A stretch of DNA of 64,000 nucleotides from Streptomyces flavotricini (GCF_020639365.1 NZ_JAINUL010000001.1:2339047-2403046); one strand, 5' to 3'. Counted from the stretch's first letter, positions 9,101-17,450 are shown. Numbers and translations: made by a program. Notes: generated from the sequence alone by a model not told the origin.

Positions 9101-9817
9101 ATGGGGCGTGACGGCGAGGCCCGGGACCTGTTGCGGCAGCGGCTTCGCCGGCACGGCGACGTCTGGGACGGGGCGCGGCTGAGGACGGAGGTCGGCCTGG
9201 CCGTCAGCGAGCGCCGTCTCGCCGACGGCTTCCCCGCCGCCAAGGACCCCCGCTACGGGTACGAGATGGCCCATGAGCGCGATCTGCGCGCCCTGAAGCT
9301 GTACGTCAGCCGCTTCGGCGCGGACCGGATCGACACCCTGCGCTGCCAGTTCAGCTACGCGGCCGACCTGCACGCCCTCGGCAAGGCGGACGAGGCGGAG
9401 CTCCAGGCGCGGCTGTGCGGCGCCTCGCTGGCGGAACGGTTCGGCGTGACCCACCCGTACACGGCGCTCAGCGACGTCCGCCACGGCGTCTACCTGCGGG
9501 CGACGGGCGACCTGACGTCCGCGGAGGCGACCGGCCGTCACGCCCTGACCCGGCTCACCTTCAAGCTCGGTCAGGCGCACCCGTGGGTCGCCGCCGCCGA
9601 GAACTCCCTCGCCGCCACCCTCGCCGCGGCGGGCCATGCGCAAGAGGCCGCCGAACTCGCCGGCAGCGCCCTGACCCGGCTCCGTGACCTGGGCGTCGCC
9701 CACCGCCCGGACGGCCGGCGCGTGAAGGCGCACCACGCCCGTCTGACCACGTCGGGCGCCCCGCGCCCGGTCCCGCAGTCGGGGTTCGACATCGATCTGG
9801 AGCTGCCGGGACTGTAG
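6131..9817 (+). CDS. fxsT: FxsT-like NB-ARC/TPR protein with degenerate ParA-like and TIR-like N-terminus
   Basis: 1228 residues from ATG 6131 (GGAGAGG upstream). Residues 1-230 align in style with the ParA/MinD-like domain of FxSxx-system TPR proteins: LLVDGRPGAPG corresponds to the usual VDWDLEAPG, but the P-loop expected near residues 18-28 is replaced by TTSENLGLSTT. Residues about 238-370 (VVHSGRHVAWAAWLRDRLGE, then LLFLSPGDADD) resemble the TIR-like domain of these proteins, again without an obvious catalytic Glu. An intact Walker A, GPSGWGKS, is at 407-414 of an NB-ARC-type NTPase, with LIVYDGAPD as a Walker-B-like strand. From about residue 840 TPR repeats run to the end. The architecture resembles NLR-like signalling ATPases. 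It lies 163 bp after the precursor on the same strand with its own likely promoter. Confidence 0.85.
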   Translation: MPDANPQRHAGSFAVFYTTSENLGLSTTLRNAADILAEGNRSVLLVDGRPGAPGDGAAVPEPEAGQVAAVGRAAPRELAALFDDPVATRYDHVLIEAPVPAAPGDEAPGRLVEFADALVICFALTAWSIDGAAALAEELVGRRADRPVRLLTLGLKSDIGVHDRLREGRERVRRKFSALAQARGAGEYPFLEIPYNPLYLDSRSLAVETEDAGSVMGLRPSYAQLADWLRARREARLTDATVVHSGRHVAWAAWLRDRLGERGVRTELRRVDTYTGERPETGTALLFLSPGDADDALLAQIGALSHTDVRIVLVDEPFPNAEAAHHERIDLRDTTEDEALRILYSGLGLGPGRPREGAAGARFPRLPEITNVAARRGGFTDRDDLLTSLEEQLREAGRDGAALVLHGPSGWGKSETARELCHRHGPGYDVVWWVRSWDPQRLRRSLVRLAGRLGTAEDRLAAVAAEGDVSPLLNHLSRPDTETSWLIVYDGAPDPAELNGLLPIPHERGHVLITSRVRPARETPGDTRPPFLTSCAMRAMTQAESGDLLGERLPELTADQAQQVASIVDFIPLPLQLAASCLAERAASHRREDHMTPEAAARAAVADLLAQYRASKTELLGESATGAVSSLAVMVHVARQFARFTPGAAAWRTERPAADALDWLLQAASLLTGRGMGLELLRSRRILSELARDDSSGPVAPDGDGGVRHPDQVQLPDEHMVSVALWALAQVGLLNVEFDRRDQPLTQHHALRDLIRDGMQAQARERIESVLRGVLAEYVRQDEDLPPDWAREVYSLRLWEDDRPRVRRSLLRHLQALGARAESTDLARLLDIADKAREAWRVEGDEPPPEYLRLLNLTARAHRLSGAYDQSRVLSREALRGHRRLLGLVHPRTLLSADSHAATLRALGRFQDALTELRPSVEGLTLLLGRQHPATIQVEHNLALNEALTGRVAAALGRVQERFRYQQAVKGKGDPAAWAEADLLAYLYRAMGRDGEARDLLRQRLRRHGDVWDGARLRTEVGLAVSERRLADGFPAAKDPRYGYEMAHERDLRALKLYVSRFGADRIDTLRCQFSYAADLHALGKADEAELQARLCGASLAERFGVTHPYTALSDVRHGVYLRATGDLTSAEATGRHALTRLTFKLGQAHPWVAAAENSLAATLAAAGHAQEAAELAGSALTRLRDLGVAHRPDGRRVKAHHARLTTSGAPRPVPQSGFDIDLELPGL

Positions 9818-9860
9818 GACTTCGACGGGACCTGTAGCAACCTGTAGGAACCAGTAGGAC
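9811..9860 (+). repeat. Phased 10-bp CTGTAG-type repeats
   Basis: The decamers ACTGTAGGAC (9811), CCTGTAGCAA (9831), CCTGTAGGAA (9841) and CCAGTAGGAC (9851) fall exactly in 10-bp register, with one unrelated decamer at 9821. They begin in the last codons of the fxsT-like gene and fill most of the gap before the next gene. They may be a one-face-of-the-helix binding site or a slippage product. Confidence 0.6.
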
Positions 9861-9899
9861 CGCGAGGCCCCCAGTCATCCACCGAAAGGCGACGTGCTC

Positions 9900-10913
9900 G
9901 TGGCAGCCCCCGCACCGCATGGCACCCAGACGCTGACGGAGCACCACTGGGCTCCCGAACGGCACGGCCGGATAACCTCGTTGTGCGACGAGACGGTCGC
10001 CTCGACCCCCGGGATCAGGTCGCTGTCCCACTTCGGCAACGGCATCCTCGACTTCGTCGTCTGCCGCACCGACCGGCGCCCCCTCGGCGCCTTGATCGGC
10101 GACCTCGGCGACGAACGGGACGAGGAGTCGTTGCCCGGGAGCCGCCTGCTGCTCTCCACCCAGGACATCGGCGTGCTCCTGCAGCCGCTCGGCACCGGAG
10201 AGCTGATGCGCACCGTCGTCTCCAACAGGGAGGGCTGCCTGTGGGGCGGGCGCGTCAAGCCCGGCGAGTACCTGGCCGCGGTCACCGACACGGCCGACGG
10301 CGCCGACGCCATGGACACGTCCATGAACGCCCTGGTCACCCGGATCCGCCGGGAGGTGCACCGGCTCTCCGACGAGCTGCCCGGCGGAGACTCGACGGCC
10401 AAGCCCGGCCTCTCCGCCGTCGACGGCGGACGCATGCCGCTGCGCGTCGACTTCGGTACGGCCGCCACGCCCGAGCCCGCCTACGAGGAGCGGCTGCGCG
10501 CCCTGTGGCTCGGCCACGTGAACACCACCGACCTGCAGTACGCCGCCTACTACCGGGACTGGACCCTGGTGTGCGCGGGTGACGTCTTCGAATCGGACGA
10601 CCTCGGCCCGAAGTTCCTGAGCGTCAGCGTCCGCGCGCGGCGCACCGCCTACCGCGAGCTCTCCAGGAGCCTGCGCGGCCACCTGATACGCCTCGCCGAC
10701 GCACTGGGCCTCGTCGCCCCGGCTCAGGCGGGCCGTCCGGCCGTGGAGCGGCTGGTCCTGGACGTGCAGGAGGGTGCGGTCTACCTCGTCTGGACCTCGT
10801 CCCGCGAGTTCCTCGTCGGTGTCACCCTCGACCAGACCCAGGTCGCCAACGCCGACGCGCAGCTGCAGCGGCTCGCGGGTGCGGTACGGGGGGTCACGGA
10901 GCCGCCCCGCTGA
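9900..10913 (+). CDS. Hypothetical protein next to fxsT, possible roadblock-like C-terminus
   Basis: 337 residues from GTG 9900, chosen over the in-frame GTG at 9894 because AAAGG at 9885-9889 is better spaced. No signal peptide or membrane span. The middle has acidic helical segments (MDTSMNALVTRIRREVHRL); the last 60 residues (AVYLVWTSSREFLVGVTLDQ, then ADAQLQRLAGAV) have the beta-strand/helix rhythm of roadblock/LC7-like small domains, but I cannot place the whole protein in a family. It is 82 bp downstream of the NB-ARC/TPR gene, so co-transcription is likely, and its 3' end overlaps the convergent ATPase gene by 20 bp. Function unknown. Confidence 0.75.
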   Translation: MAAPAPHGTQTLTEHHWAPERHGRITSLCDETVASTPGIRSLSHFGNGILDFVVCRTDRRPLGALIGDLGDERDEESLPGSRLLLSTQDIGVLLQPLGTGELMRTVVSNREGCLWGGRVKPGEYLAAVTDTADGADAMDTSMNALVTRIRREVHRLSDELPGGDSTAKPGLSAVDGGRMPLRVDFGTAATPEPAYEERLRALWLGHVNTTDLQYAAYYRDWTLVCAGDVFESDDLGPKFLSVSVRARRTAYRELSRSLRGHLIRLADALGLVAPAQAGRPAVERLVLDVQEGAVYLVWTSSREFLVGVTLDQTQVANADAQLQRLAGAVRGVTEPPR

Positions 10914-13251
10914 GCGTGCCCCACACCTCCTCCGCGAGCACCTCGACCGTACGGGCCGCCGTCAGCGGGTGAGGGGGGCCGGGGTTGCCCAGCAGGTGCA
11001 CCGGAAGGACCTCGACCGCGCTCTCGTACTCCCGGCAGATCCTGCGCAGTTCGCCCCACTGGCGCTCGGTCGGCGCACCGGGCACGGCGGCGCGGTGCCA
11101 GGCGGCCACCGAGCCGCGGAAGTTCTCGGTCAGCGCGCGGACCAGAGTGGCGCAGCCGAGCACGCCGAGCTCCGCCGACGTCGCCGTGATCCGTCGTTTG
11201 ACGGCCGTGCCGGCGACGCGCCGGGTGACCGTGTCGAGCACCGCGAGCGCCTCCTGGAACCGGCGCCGTACCGGTCCCGGCAGGTCCGGGGCGGCCGGCT
11301 CCGGCTCGGGCGGGCTCTCGACGAGCACCGACGTCGGTGACCCCGGTGACGGGGTGCGCCGCTCGTCGGCGGCGGCCGGCAGGGAGCGCGGCCGGGGTTC
11401 AGGCGTCCACGAGGCCATCGCCCGGCGCAGTTCGGCGAGTTCGGCGGTCTGCTGCTCCAGGTCGCGGCGCATCCTCTCGCCGAGCTGGACCAGGCCCTCC
11501 TCGCGGCGCCCGTCCGCAAGACGCCCGTCCAGCTTCCGCAGCGCCTTGTCCGCCCTCTCGGGGAAGCCGCCCTGCCGGTACACCAGCGGCCGGGACCCGA
11601 TCGCGCGCGCGAGACGGTCCTGCATGGCCTGCGAGACGTGGCCGTTGACGACGAGCAGCACCTCGCACCGCCCCGGACGCACCGCACTGCGCAGGCTGTG
11701 CACCTGGGCCGCGATCCGTTCGGCGTCGTCGGCGACGAGGACGGAGCGGGTGAGGATCACCGCGAGGTGGGCGTTCGGCGCGGGAGAGAGCCAGTGCAGC
11801 ACCTCCTCGCGGCCTCCCGGCGGGGCCGACAGCCGGGCCGGGACCGGATCGCGCGAGGCGATCCGCCACTGGCCGATGTCCAGGGCCGTGCGCACGTCCG
11901 TCTCGACCTGCCGACGGGCGACGCCCTCGTGCAGATCGCGCACCGCCTGCAGCACCCTGGCGGCCGGCACGTCCCGTACCGCACCCCCGCCGCCGTCGAG
12001 CCGGTCCTTGTCCTCGACGAGCTGCCAGGCTTGCCGGCAGGTCTTGAGGACCTCGCGGGGCACCCCGTCCGTCAGCTCGTGCAGCAGCCGCAGGGCCTCC
12101 GCGTCGAACGGGCCCGCCGACCCGTCGGGCGCCGGTCCGCGGGGCCCGCCGCCGTCGCCCCGGCCCGCGTGGACGTACGCGGCGACCAGCTCGCCGGTGA
12201 GCCTTTCGTCGAATCCGCTCGGCCACAGCTGCACCAGCCGCTCGTGCACGCTCTGCCGCAGCTCCCCCAGCCCGCTCGGAGAGACGCAGAAGACCAGCAG
12301 GCCGCCGCGGCTCGCGTAGATGTTGACGAGCCGTTCGAAGGCGTCCATGAACGTGCGCCGGTGCTCGTCGCGCCACTCGAGCACCTTCTCCAGGGAGTCG
12401 ATCAGGAGGGCGTACGGCTTGCCGACCCGGCCGTGCAGGACGGCCTGCACCGCCAGCGTGTCGAACACCCGGTCGATGCCCGCGGCGTCCTCGTGACCGC
12501 CCTGCCCCGCCGCGGGCCCGATGGCCTCGGTGATCCCGCGCTCCCGCAGCGGCTCGGCGGGCTCGCCGCCGTTCAGCCAGTCCCACACCATCCTGTTGAA
12601 CGACGGATCCTGGAGCAGTGCCAGCGCGGTGGCGAAGCGGCGGTGCTCGGTGACCTCGCCCAAGGTGCGGCGCAGGTCCGCGTGGATCACCTCGGGGTCG
12701 TAGCGCAGCGCCGACACCACCTTGTCCGGGTCGAGGCTGCCGCCCCGCAGCCCCGCCGCGATCTCGCCGAGCGCACCCAGTCGCGCGTCGCTGCCCTGCG
12801 TGTCGACGCGGTTGGCCGTCGCGTACGCGTAGTAGTTGCGGACCAGTTCCTCGAAGGCGCGCTTCCCCTGGGGGGTGTCCCCGGGGCCGCGCAACCGGTC
12901 CCGGTACATCCGCCCCATGTCCTGCACCGGCTCGTCCATGATCCACATGGCCAGGGGGTCCGGCAGCCGGCCCAGATCGGCGTACGCCTTGCGCAGCGCA
13001 TGGCTCTTGCCCAGTCCGAACTCGCCCACCAGGGCGATCACCCGGCCGCGCCGGCCCCCGGTCGGCCGGCTGCCGAGGTAGTCGTCGACCAGCCGGGTGA
13101 GCTCGACGGTGGTCGGCGTCCCGATCGTCGCGTTGCCCGAGTCCGCCGCCTCGACCGGCACGTTCCCGAGGTCGGCCGATGGGCCGAGGCGCACGACCGG
13201 ACTCAGGGGGAAGGGGTTGCTGTGCCAGATGTCTCCACTGTCTGGGGCCAC
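10894..13251 (-). CDS. Large P-loop ATPase with C-terminal coiled coil, STAND/AAA-like
   Basis: 785 residues. GTG 13251 is preferred because GAGGAG ends 8 bp upstream; GTG 13260 in the same frame abuts that site. Residues 76-83 form Walker A, GEFGLGKS, and YALLIDSLEKVLEW is a Walker-B-like strand with Asp and Glu. After the ATPase core comes a helical region that includes a winged-helix-like stretch (LHELTDGVPREVLKTCRQAW), then a segment with AVILTRSVLVADDAERIAAQ and LLVVNGHVSQ, then a charged coiled coil (MRRDLEQQTAELAELRRAM) and a Pro-rich linker before a helical tail. No helicase or nuclease motif is evident. It is the last gene of a minus-strand set with a second ATPase and a membrane protein. 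Cytoplasmic; role unknown. Confidence 0.8.
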   Translation of the reverse strand: MAPDSGDIWHSNPFPLSPVVRLGPSADLGNVPVEAADSGNATIGTPTTVELTRLVDDYLGSRPTGGRRGRVIALVGEFGLGKSHALRKAYADLGRLPDPLAMWIMDEPVQDMGRMYRDRLRGPGDTPQGKRAFEELVRNYYAYATANRVDTQGSDARLGALGEIAAGLRGGSLDPDKVVSALRYDPEVIHADLRRTLGEVTEHRRFATALALLQDPSFNRMVWDWLNGGEPAEPLRERGITEAIGPAAGQGGHEDAAGIDRVFDTLAVQAVLHGRVGKPYALLIDSLEKVLEWRDEHRRTFMDAFERLVNIYASRGGLLVFCVSPSGLGELRQSVHERLVQLWPSGFDERLTGELVAAYVHAGRGDGGGPRGPAPDGSAGPFDAEALRLLHELTDGVPREVLKTCRQAWQLVEDKDRLDGGGGAVRDVPAARVLQAVRDLHEGVARRQVETDVRTALDIGQWRIASRDPVPARLSAPPGGREEVLHWLSPAPNAHLAVILTRSVLVADDAERIAAQVHSLRSAVRPGRCEVLLVVNGHVSQAMQDRLARAIGSRPLVYRQGGFPERADKALRKLDGRLADGRREEGLVQLGERMRRDLEQQTAELAELRRAMASWTPEPRPRSLPAAADERRTPSPGSPTSVLVESPPEPEPAAPDLPGPVRRRFQEALAVLDTVTRRVAGTAVKRRITATSAELGVLGCATLVRALTENFRGSVAAWHRAAVPGAPTERQWGELRRICREYESAVEVLPVHLLGNPGPPHPLTAARTVEVLAEEVWGTLSGAAP

Positions 13252-13367
13252 GGCGGGCACTCCTCGTGTTTCCGGTGACGGCGATCCGAGCGGCGGACGG
13301 ATGGGGCGTGGGAGCTGGGTCAGGGGCTCGCGTGCGGGGCGGAGCCGTCACGCTACGAATCTTCGGG

Positions 13368-14402
13368 TCAGGAGTCGTCGGGCGGGAAGTCGTGGGCGAG
13401 CGCACCGAGCAGGTTCTCCCTGGCCTCGCGTCTGAGCCGCTCCGCGTGGTGGCTCAGCTCGCGCGCCGTGATCCGGACCGGTTCGCCCGCGCGTATCTGG
13501 TGTTCGGCCGCGGCGTGGTAGACCAGCCGCAGCTCCCTCACATCGGCGGGCTCCCACCCGGTCAGGAGCGTCGCGTCCGGGTCGGGGTGGCCCGAACGGG
13601 CGGCCTGACCGAACGCCACCCTGTCCTCCCCCTTCAGGTGGCCGAGTTCGAGGTGCGTGACGGCGGGATGCCTGCCCACCTCCTTGACCACTTCCTTGGC
13701 CCGGGCGGTCGCTCCGTGGCTGATCTCGACGAAGAGGACGATCCGGCTCCGCGCATGCTTGAGACAGGTCAGGAGGAACTCGCTGCGCACGCCCGGGTCC
13801 TTCCAGGCGATGTGCGGCACGATGACGAAGAGCAGCGCGTCCTGCTGCTCCAGGAGCTCGCTGATCGCTTCGAACGCCTCACCCGGGGGCCATTTGGAGA
13901 TGCCCGTGTCGACATGGGCCAGCTTCGTGCGCAGTTCCGTGACGACCTGCTTCACGATGCCGGCGTTGATGGCCGGAACGGTGGCGAACCGGCCGTTGTC
14001 GTCGAGGCTGATGACGTCGCCGATGTTGTCGTAGCCGGCCGTCATCGCGACGACCTGGTTCAGGGGCGGGTCCGGGTCCATCCGTTCGATGTGCTTCTGC
14101 GCCTCGTGGACGCACCGGTGGATGAGCGTGGTCTTGCCCATGCCGATCGGGCCGGTCACCACCACCAGAGAGCCGTAGTTCACCCCGCTGTCGACCACGT
14201 CCGGGAGCCTCTCCAGCCACTTCCGGAAGGTGTCCACCTGCGCCTTGGCGTGATCGACGTCCACCCACTGCTCGCAGTGGCTCGTCTCGCTCCAGGGCAC
14301 CAGCGGGTAGTCGACCCGGGGCGGGGACTCGGCGTTGCGCAGGGCCTGCCTCTTCTTCGGCACGCGCACGCCGTACGGGTTGTGCTGCGCAGGCACCGTC
14401 AT
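13368..14402 (-). CDS. P-loop ATPase, AAA-like
   Basis: 344 residues. The ATG at 14402 overlaps the stop of the upstream membrane-protein gene (ATGA), so I prefer it over longer frames. Walker A GPIGMGKTT is at 84-92, preceded by the beta-strand SLVVVT. The candidate Walker-B strand LLFVIVPHIAW has no acidic residue at the usual place; a later strand, RIVLFVEIS, carries a Glu. A C-terminal helical part ends HDFPPDDS. The N-terminal 40 residues are basic (VRVPKKRQALR). Coupling to the membrane protein and proximity (116 bp) to the larger ATPase suggest one functional unit. No family could be named. Confidence 0.8.
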   Translation of the reverse strand: MTVPAQHNPYGVRVPKKRQALRNAESPPRVDYPLVPWSETSHCEQWVDVDHAKAQVDTFRKWLERLPDVVDSGVNYGSLVVVTGPIGMGKTTLIHRCVHEAQKHIERMDPDPPLNQVVAMTAGYDNIGDVISLDDNGRFATVPAINAGIVKQVVTELRTKLAHVDTGISKWPPGEAFEAISELLEQQDALLFVIVPHIAWKDPGVRSEFLLTCLKHARSRIVLFVEISHGATARAKEVVKEVGRHPAVTHLELGHLKGEDRVAFGQAARSGHPDPDATLLTGWEPADVRELRLVYHAAAEHQIRAGEPVRITARELSHHAERLRREARENLLGALAHDFPPDDS

Positions 14403-15280
14403 GCGGCCGCTCCCGGGGTCGTGCGAGCCAGGCGCTCGCGTGCGGTACGCCATCTCCGCTGGAACCCGCGCCTGTTGAGATCCGACACGGCGCTCAGCTT
14501 ACGGTCCACGGACTGCCGCACCTCCTGCGCCCGCCGGGCGCGCGCGTCGGTTCCGAGCCGCCGGTCGCCGTCGAACTCGGGCAGCGGCCGGGCCAGCGGC
14601 AGCTCGTCCGCCAGCCGATGGGCCCGCGCCCGCCGCGCACCGGGTGCGGAGATCTGGGCGAGGGCCGCGCCCAGCGCCTCGCGCGCCGTCAGCACCGCCG
14701 TGTGGTCCGCCGCCGGATCGTCCTCGTAGTTCCTGAGGTACTCCCGGGCAGCCGCCCGGAAGGATGTTCTCCCGCTCTCCAACTGCTGTTTCAGCAGCCG
14801 CCGTTCGACGGAGGTGCGCTCCCAGGACTGTCCGCCGAGCGTGAGCAGGGCGCCCACCGCGAGGAGGGGGAGCGAGGTCAGGAAGGTCTCGAACCAGCCG
14901 TTCTCCCCCTTCTTCTCCTCGGCCGCGGCTCCCGGCGCATCGGCCGCGGCCCCCATCAGCGCCGAACAGGCCCGGGCGAAGTCGTCCTGACGGCGCACGG
15001 ACCACGCCTGCGGCGTCATGCGCCCGACGGAGGCCGTGGGCATCACGGAGTCCGTGGCCATGACGGAAACGGGGGCCGACGCCGCCGGTTGCAGGAGGCC
15101 CAGGCGTGCGGCGGCCGTGAAGAGCTCGGCCCGGTGCGAGGCGTCGAGGCAGTACACGAGCTGGACGTCGCGCTCCTTGGACCCGGCGGGCGCGGCGAAC
15201 GCCGGGGCGGCCGCCAGCAGCACGAGGACCACGGCGGCCGTCCCGGGCCCCGTCCGACCCTGACGCCTTTTCCGCCTCAT
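14399..15280 (-). CDS. Single-pass membrane protein with secreted N-terminal domain
   Basis: 293 residues from ATG 15280, chosen over an upstream in-frame start at 15358 because GGAGGGGGAGGG precedes it and it begins directly with a signal peptide (basic MRRKRRQGR, hydrophobic core, cleavage near AFA-AP around 29). The exported part, about 30-128, contains two Cys (44 and 105) that could pair. A membrane helix spans about 130-150 (FETFLTSLPLLAVGALLTLG). The remaining 140 residues are Arg/Glu-rich, helical and probably cytoplasmic. This layout suits a sensor that signals inward to the coupled ATPase. No known domain recognised. Confidence 0.75.
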   Translation of the reverse strand: MRRKRRQGRTGPGTAAVVLVLLAAAPAFAAPAGSKERDVQLVYCLDASHRAELFTAAARLGLLQPAASAPVSVMATDSVMPTASVGRMTPQAWSVRRQDDFARACSALMGAAADAPGAAAEEKKGENGWFETFLTSLPLLAVGALLTLGGQSWERTSVERRLLKQQLESGRTSFRAAAREYLRNYEDDPAADHTAVLTAREALGAALAQISAPGARRARAHRLADELPLARPLPEFDGDRRLGTDARARRAQEVRQSVDRKLSAVSDLNRRGFQRRWRTARERLARTTPGAAA

Positions 15281-15372
15281 GCGCACCCTCCCCCTCCGGC
15301 CACGCCCGGTGCCCGTTCCTCGACTCGTTCCCCTGGGCCCCGCAAGGGTCGCCGCCACCGCCCTGGCGGCCG

Positions 15373-16620
15373 TCAGGCGGGCGACCGCCCCTTGGTCAAC
15401 GACTCCCGCGCCACCCTCTCGGGGGGACGCTCCCCGTCGGCTTCGGGTTCAGGCCCACCCCGGCGCCGCCACGGCCACGGCGGATGGGCGAGCAGCGCCT
15501 GCGACGTGCCGTGGAGCAGGTTGACGACGAGTACGGCGGGGCCGACGGTCGCGACCGTGCCGGGGAAGTCGCGCTCCAGGGCGAGGGCGATGAGGACGGC
15601 CGTGATGCCGTTCTGCTGCCCCAGTCCGAGCCCGATCCGGTCCCGCCGCTCCAGTCCCCGCACGAACAGGGGCATGACGCCCAGGGCGACCACCGCTTGC
15701 GCGCCGAACGCGGCCGCGCCGAGGACCAGTCCGGGCAGGAGCGCCACGCCATGGGCCAGGAACAGGCCGAGTGCCAGGAACGCGGCCGGATAGGCCACGG
15801 CGACGGCCCGGTCGACGACCTTGTCGAACGCCCCCGTACGGACGACCAGACCGGCCAGCGCCACCGCGGGCATCAGCATGCCCGACGCGGCGACCGCGAG
15901 CATCGCCACCACCAGCGCTCCCGTGAGGACCGCCCCGGCGCGCCGGCCCCGCGGCGTGCCCGCGAGCGCCGTGGCCGCCGCCCCCGAACCGGCGAGCGCC
16001 CGCAGCGCCCTGCGCCCGGCCCACCACAGCAGCAGCACCCCGGCGAGCAGAGCGGCGTTGAGACCCAGACCCCTGGCATAGCCGCCGGCCCCGCCGCCCG
16101 CCACGGCCGGTGCGCCCTCGTGGCCCGCGGCCGTGTAGGCGTAGGCCGCGACGTACAGCGTCAGCAGCACCGTCATCGGATCGTCGAACGAGGCCCACGC
16201 CGCGAGCAGCGATCGGGCGCGCGGCGACATGCGTTCGCCCTTGCCGAGCGCCGCGACGGACAGCGGATCGATCTGGGCCACCGCGATGCCGAGCACCAGG
16301 TACTCGGGCCGGTCGAAGGTCAGCACCATCACGCCCGCGATGAGCGACGCCTTCAGGACGACGCCGAGCGTCACGGCCGCCACCACTGCGGACAGGTCCG
16401 AGCGCAGGGCCCCGAGATCGATCGAGTACGTGGATCCGTACAGGCCGACGGCGAGCAGCAGCCCCGTGCCGTAGAGGTAGCCTCCACTGCCGAGCAGCGC
16501 CGCCGGCTCGGTGAACAGCCCGATCGTCACGCCGACCAGCAGCGCGCCGATCCCGCCGGCCACGACCGCCGGGATCGATTCCGGCAGCCGCCATGGCCGG
16601 GCACGTCCACCTCTCCTCAC
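15373..16620 (-). CDS. Cation/proton antiporter (CPA1-like)
   Basis: 415 residues from GTG 16620, which has GGGGAGGGG just upstream. About 12 hydrophobic helices cover most of the protein. The middle carries AVAQIDPLSVAALGKGERMS and WASFDDPMTVLLTLYVAAYA; the acidic residues in these helices correspond to the ion-binding core of Na+/H+ exchangers of the CPA superfamily. Sequence GLGQQNGITAVLIALALERD near the end is also typical. The C-terminal 40 residues are hydrophilic. It would exchange Na+ or K+ for protons across the cell membrane; the ion cannot be read from the sequence. Next gene upstream is 230 bp away, so it is probably transcribed alone. Confidence 0.8.
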   Translation of the reverse strand: MRRGGRARPWRLPESIPAVVAGGIGALLVGVTIGLFTEPAALLGSGGYLYGTGLLLAVGLYGSTYSIDLGALRSDLSAVVAAVTLGVVLKASLIAGVMVLTFDRPEYLVLGIAVAQIDPLSVAALGKGERMSPRARSLLAAWASFDDPMTVLLTLYVAAYAYTAAGHEGAPAVAGGGAGGYARGLGLNAALLAGVLLLWWAGRRALRALAGSGAAATALAGTPRGRRAGAVLTGALVVAMLAVAASGMLMPAVALAGLVVRTGAFDKVVDRAVAVAYPAAFLALGLFLAHGVALLPGLVLGAAAFGAQAVVALGVMPLFVRGLERRDRIGLGLGQQNGITAVLIALALERDFPGTVATVGPAVLVVNLLHGTSQALLAHPPWPWRRRGGPEPEADGERPPERVARESLTKGRSPA

Positions 16621-16850
16621 AGCCCCTCCCCCTCCCGGCCCGCGGACGTCGCCCTGCACCCCCATGCGTCGGCGCCGCGGACCCAGGTGAATCGTAGGGG
16701 GCGCGGGCGTCGAATCGAAAGCCGGACTCCCGCTTCCTGTACGGGAGTTGACTGTTCGACCCGAATGGACGACACAAGATGGCGCGCCTCGACCGCTTCT
16801 GTGCGGTCGTGCCAGGAAGATGCCCGGTCCGGGCCGTCGCCGAACACCGG

Positions 16851-17450
16851 CTACCGGGACCGGCCGCTCAGGGCGTCCACTTTTCGGTCAAGGGCGGCCA
16901 GGGCGGCTCGGAGGGCTGCGATGTCGGACTTGTCCGCCGATTGTTCGGGTTCCGCCAGCTGGACCACCAGGGCGCCGCCCGGTTCCAGGGTGACCTCCGT
17001 GGTCTCCGCGACGTCGTCGCCGCCCTGGTGGCGGACCGCCGCGTCCAGGTCCGCCCGGCGCAGGCCGTTGCGCCGGATCACCGGGGTGAGCCAGTGTCCG
17101 TCGCGGGCCAGGGTGGTGGGGGTGCCCTCCAGGAGGCGCCCCAGCCATTCGTAGCGGGCGGCCGCCCGGACGACCACGTTGTTGACCGCGAGCAGTACGG
17201 CGGCTCCGAAGGCCGCCCCGAGGACCGAGTCGTCCGGGCCGATCACGGCGTTCTGCACGACGTTGGCCAGCAGCAGCATGACCACCAGGTCGAACGTGCT
17301 GAGTTGTGCGAGCTGGCGCTTGCCGACGATCCGCAGCAGCAGGAGGATCAGTACGTAGACCCCGATGGTGCGGAGCGCCTTCTCCAGGTACGGGATGTCG
17401 CCGTGCAGGAACGGCGTGAGGGCGTCTTGGGCGGCGTGCACCCCGTCCAC
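16851..17450 (-). CDS. DUF421 membrane protein (YetF/YcaP-like)
   Basis: 199 residues. Three N-terminal membrane helices (TIGVYVLILLLLRIVGKRQL, FDLVVMLLLANVVQNAVIG, VLGAAFGAAVLLAVNNVVVR) are followed by a soluble domain with GTPTTLARDG, VIRRNGLRRADLDAAVR and TEVTLEPGGALVV, which is the DUF421 pattern. The tail (DIAALRAALAALDRKVDAL) is a short coiled coil. GTG 17450 is the longest plausible start, without a strong ribosome-binding site. The family is associated with the cell membrane in Bacillus and relatives; its biochemical role is not settled. Confidence 0.85.
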   Translation of the reverse strand: MDGVHAAQDALTPFLHGDIPYLEKALRTIGVYVLILLLLRIVGKRQLAQLSTFDLVVMLLLANVVQNAVIGPDDSVLGAAFGAAVLLAVNNVVVRAAARYEWLGRLLEGTPTTLARDGHWLTPVIRRNGLRRADLDAAVRHQGGDDVAETTEVTLEPGGALVVQLAEPEQSADKSDIAALRAALAALDRKVDALSGRSR

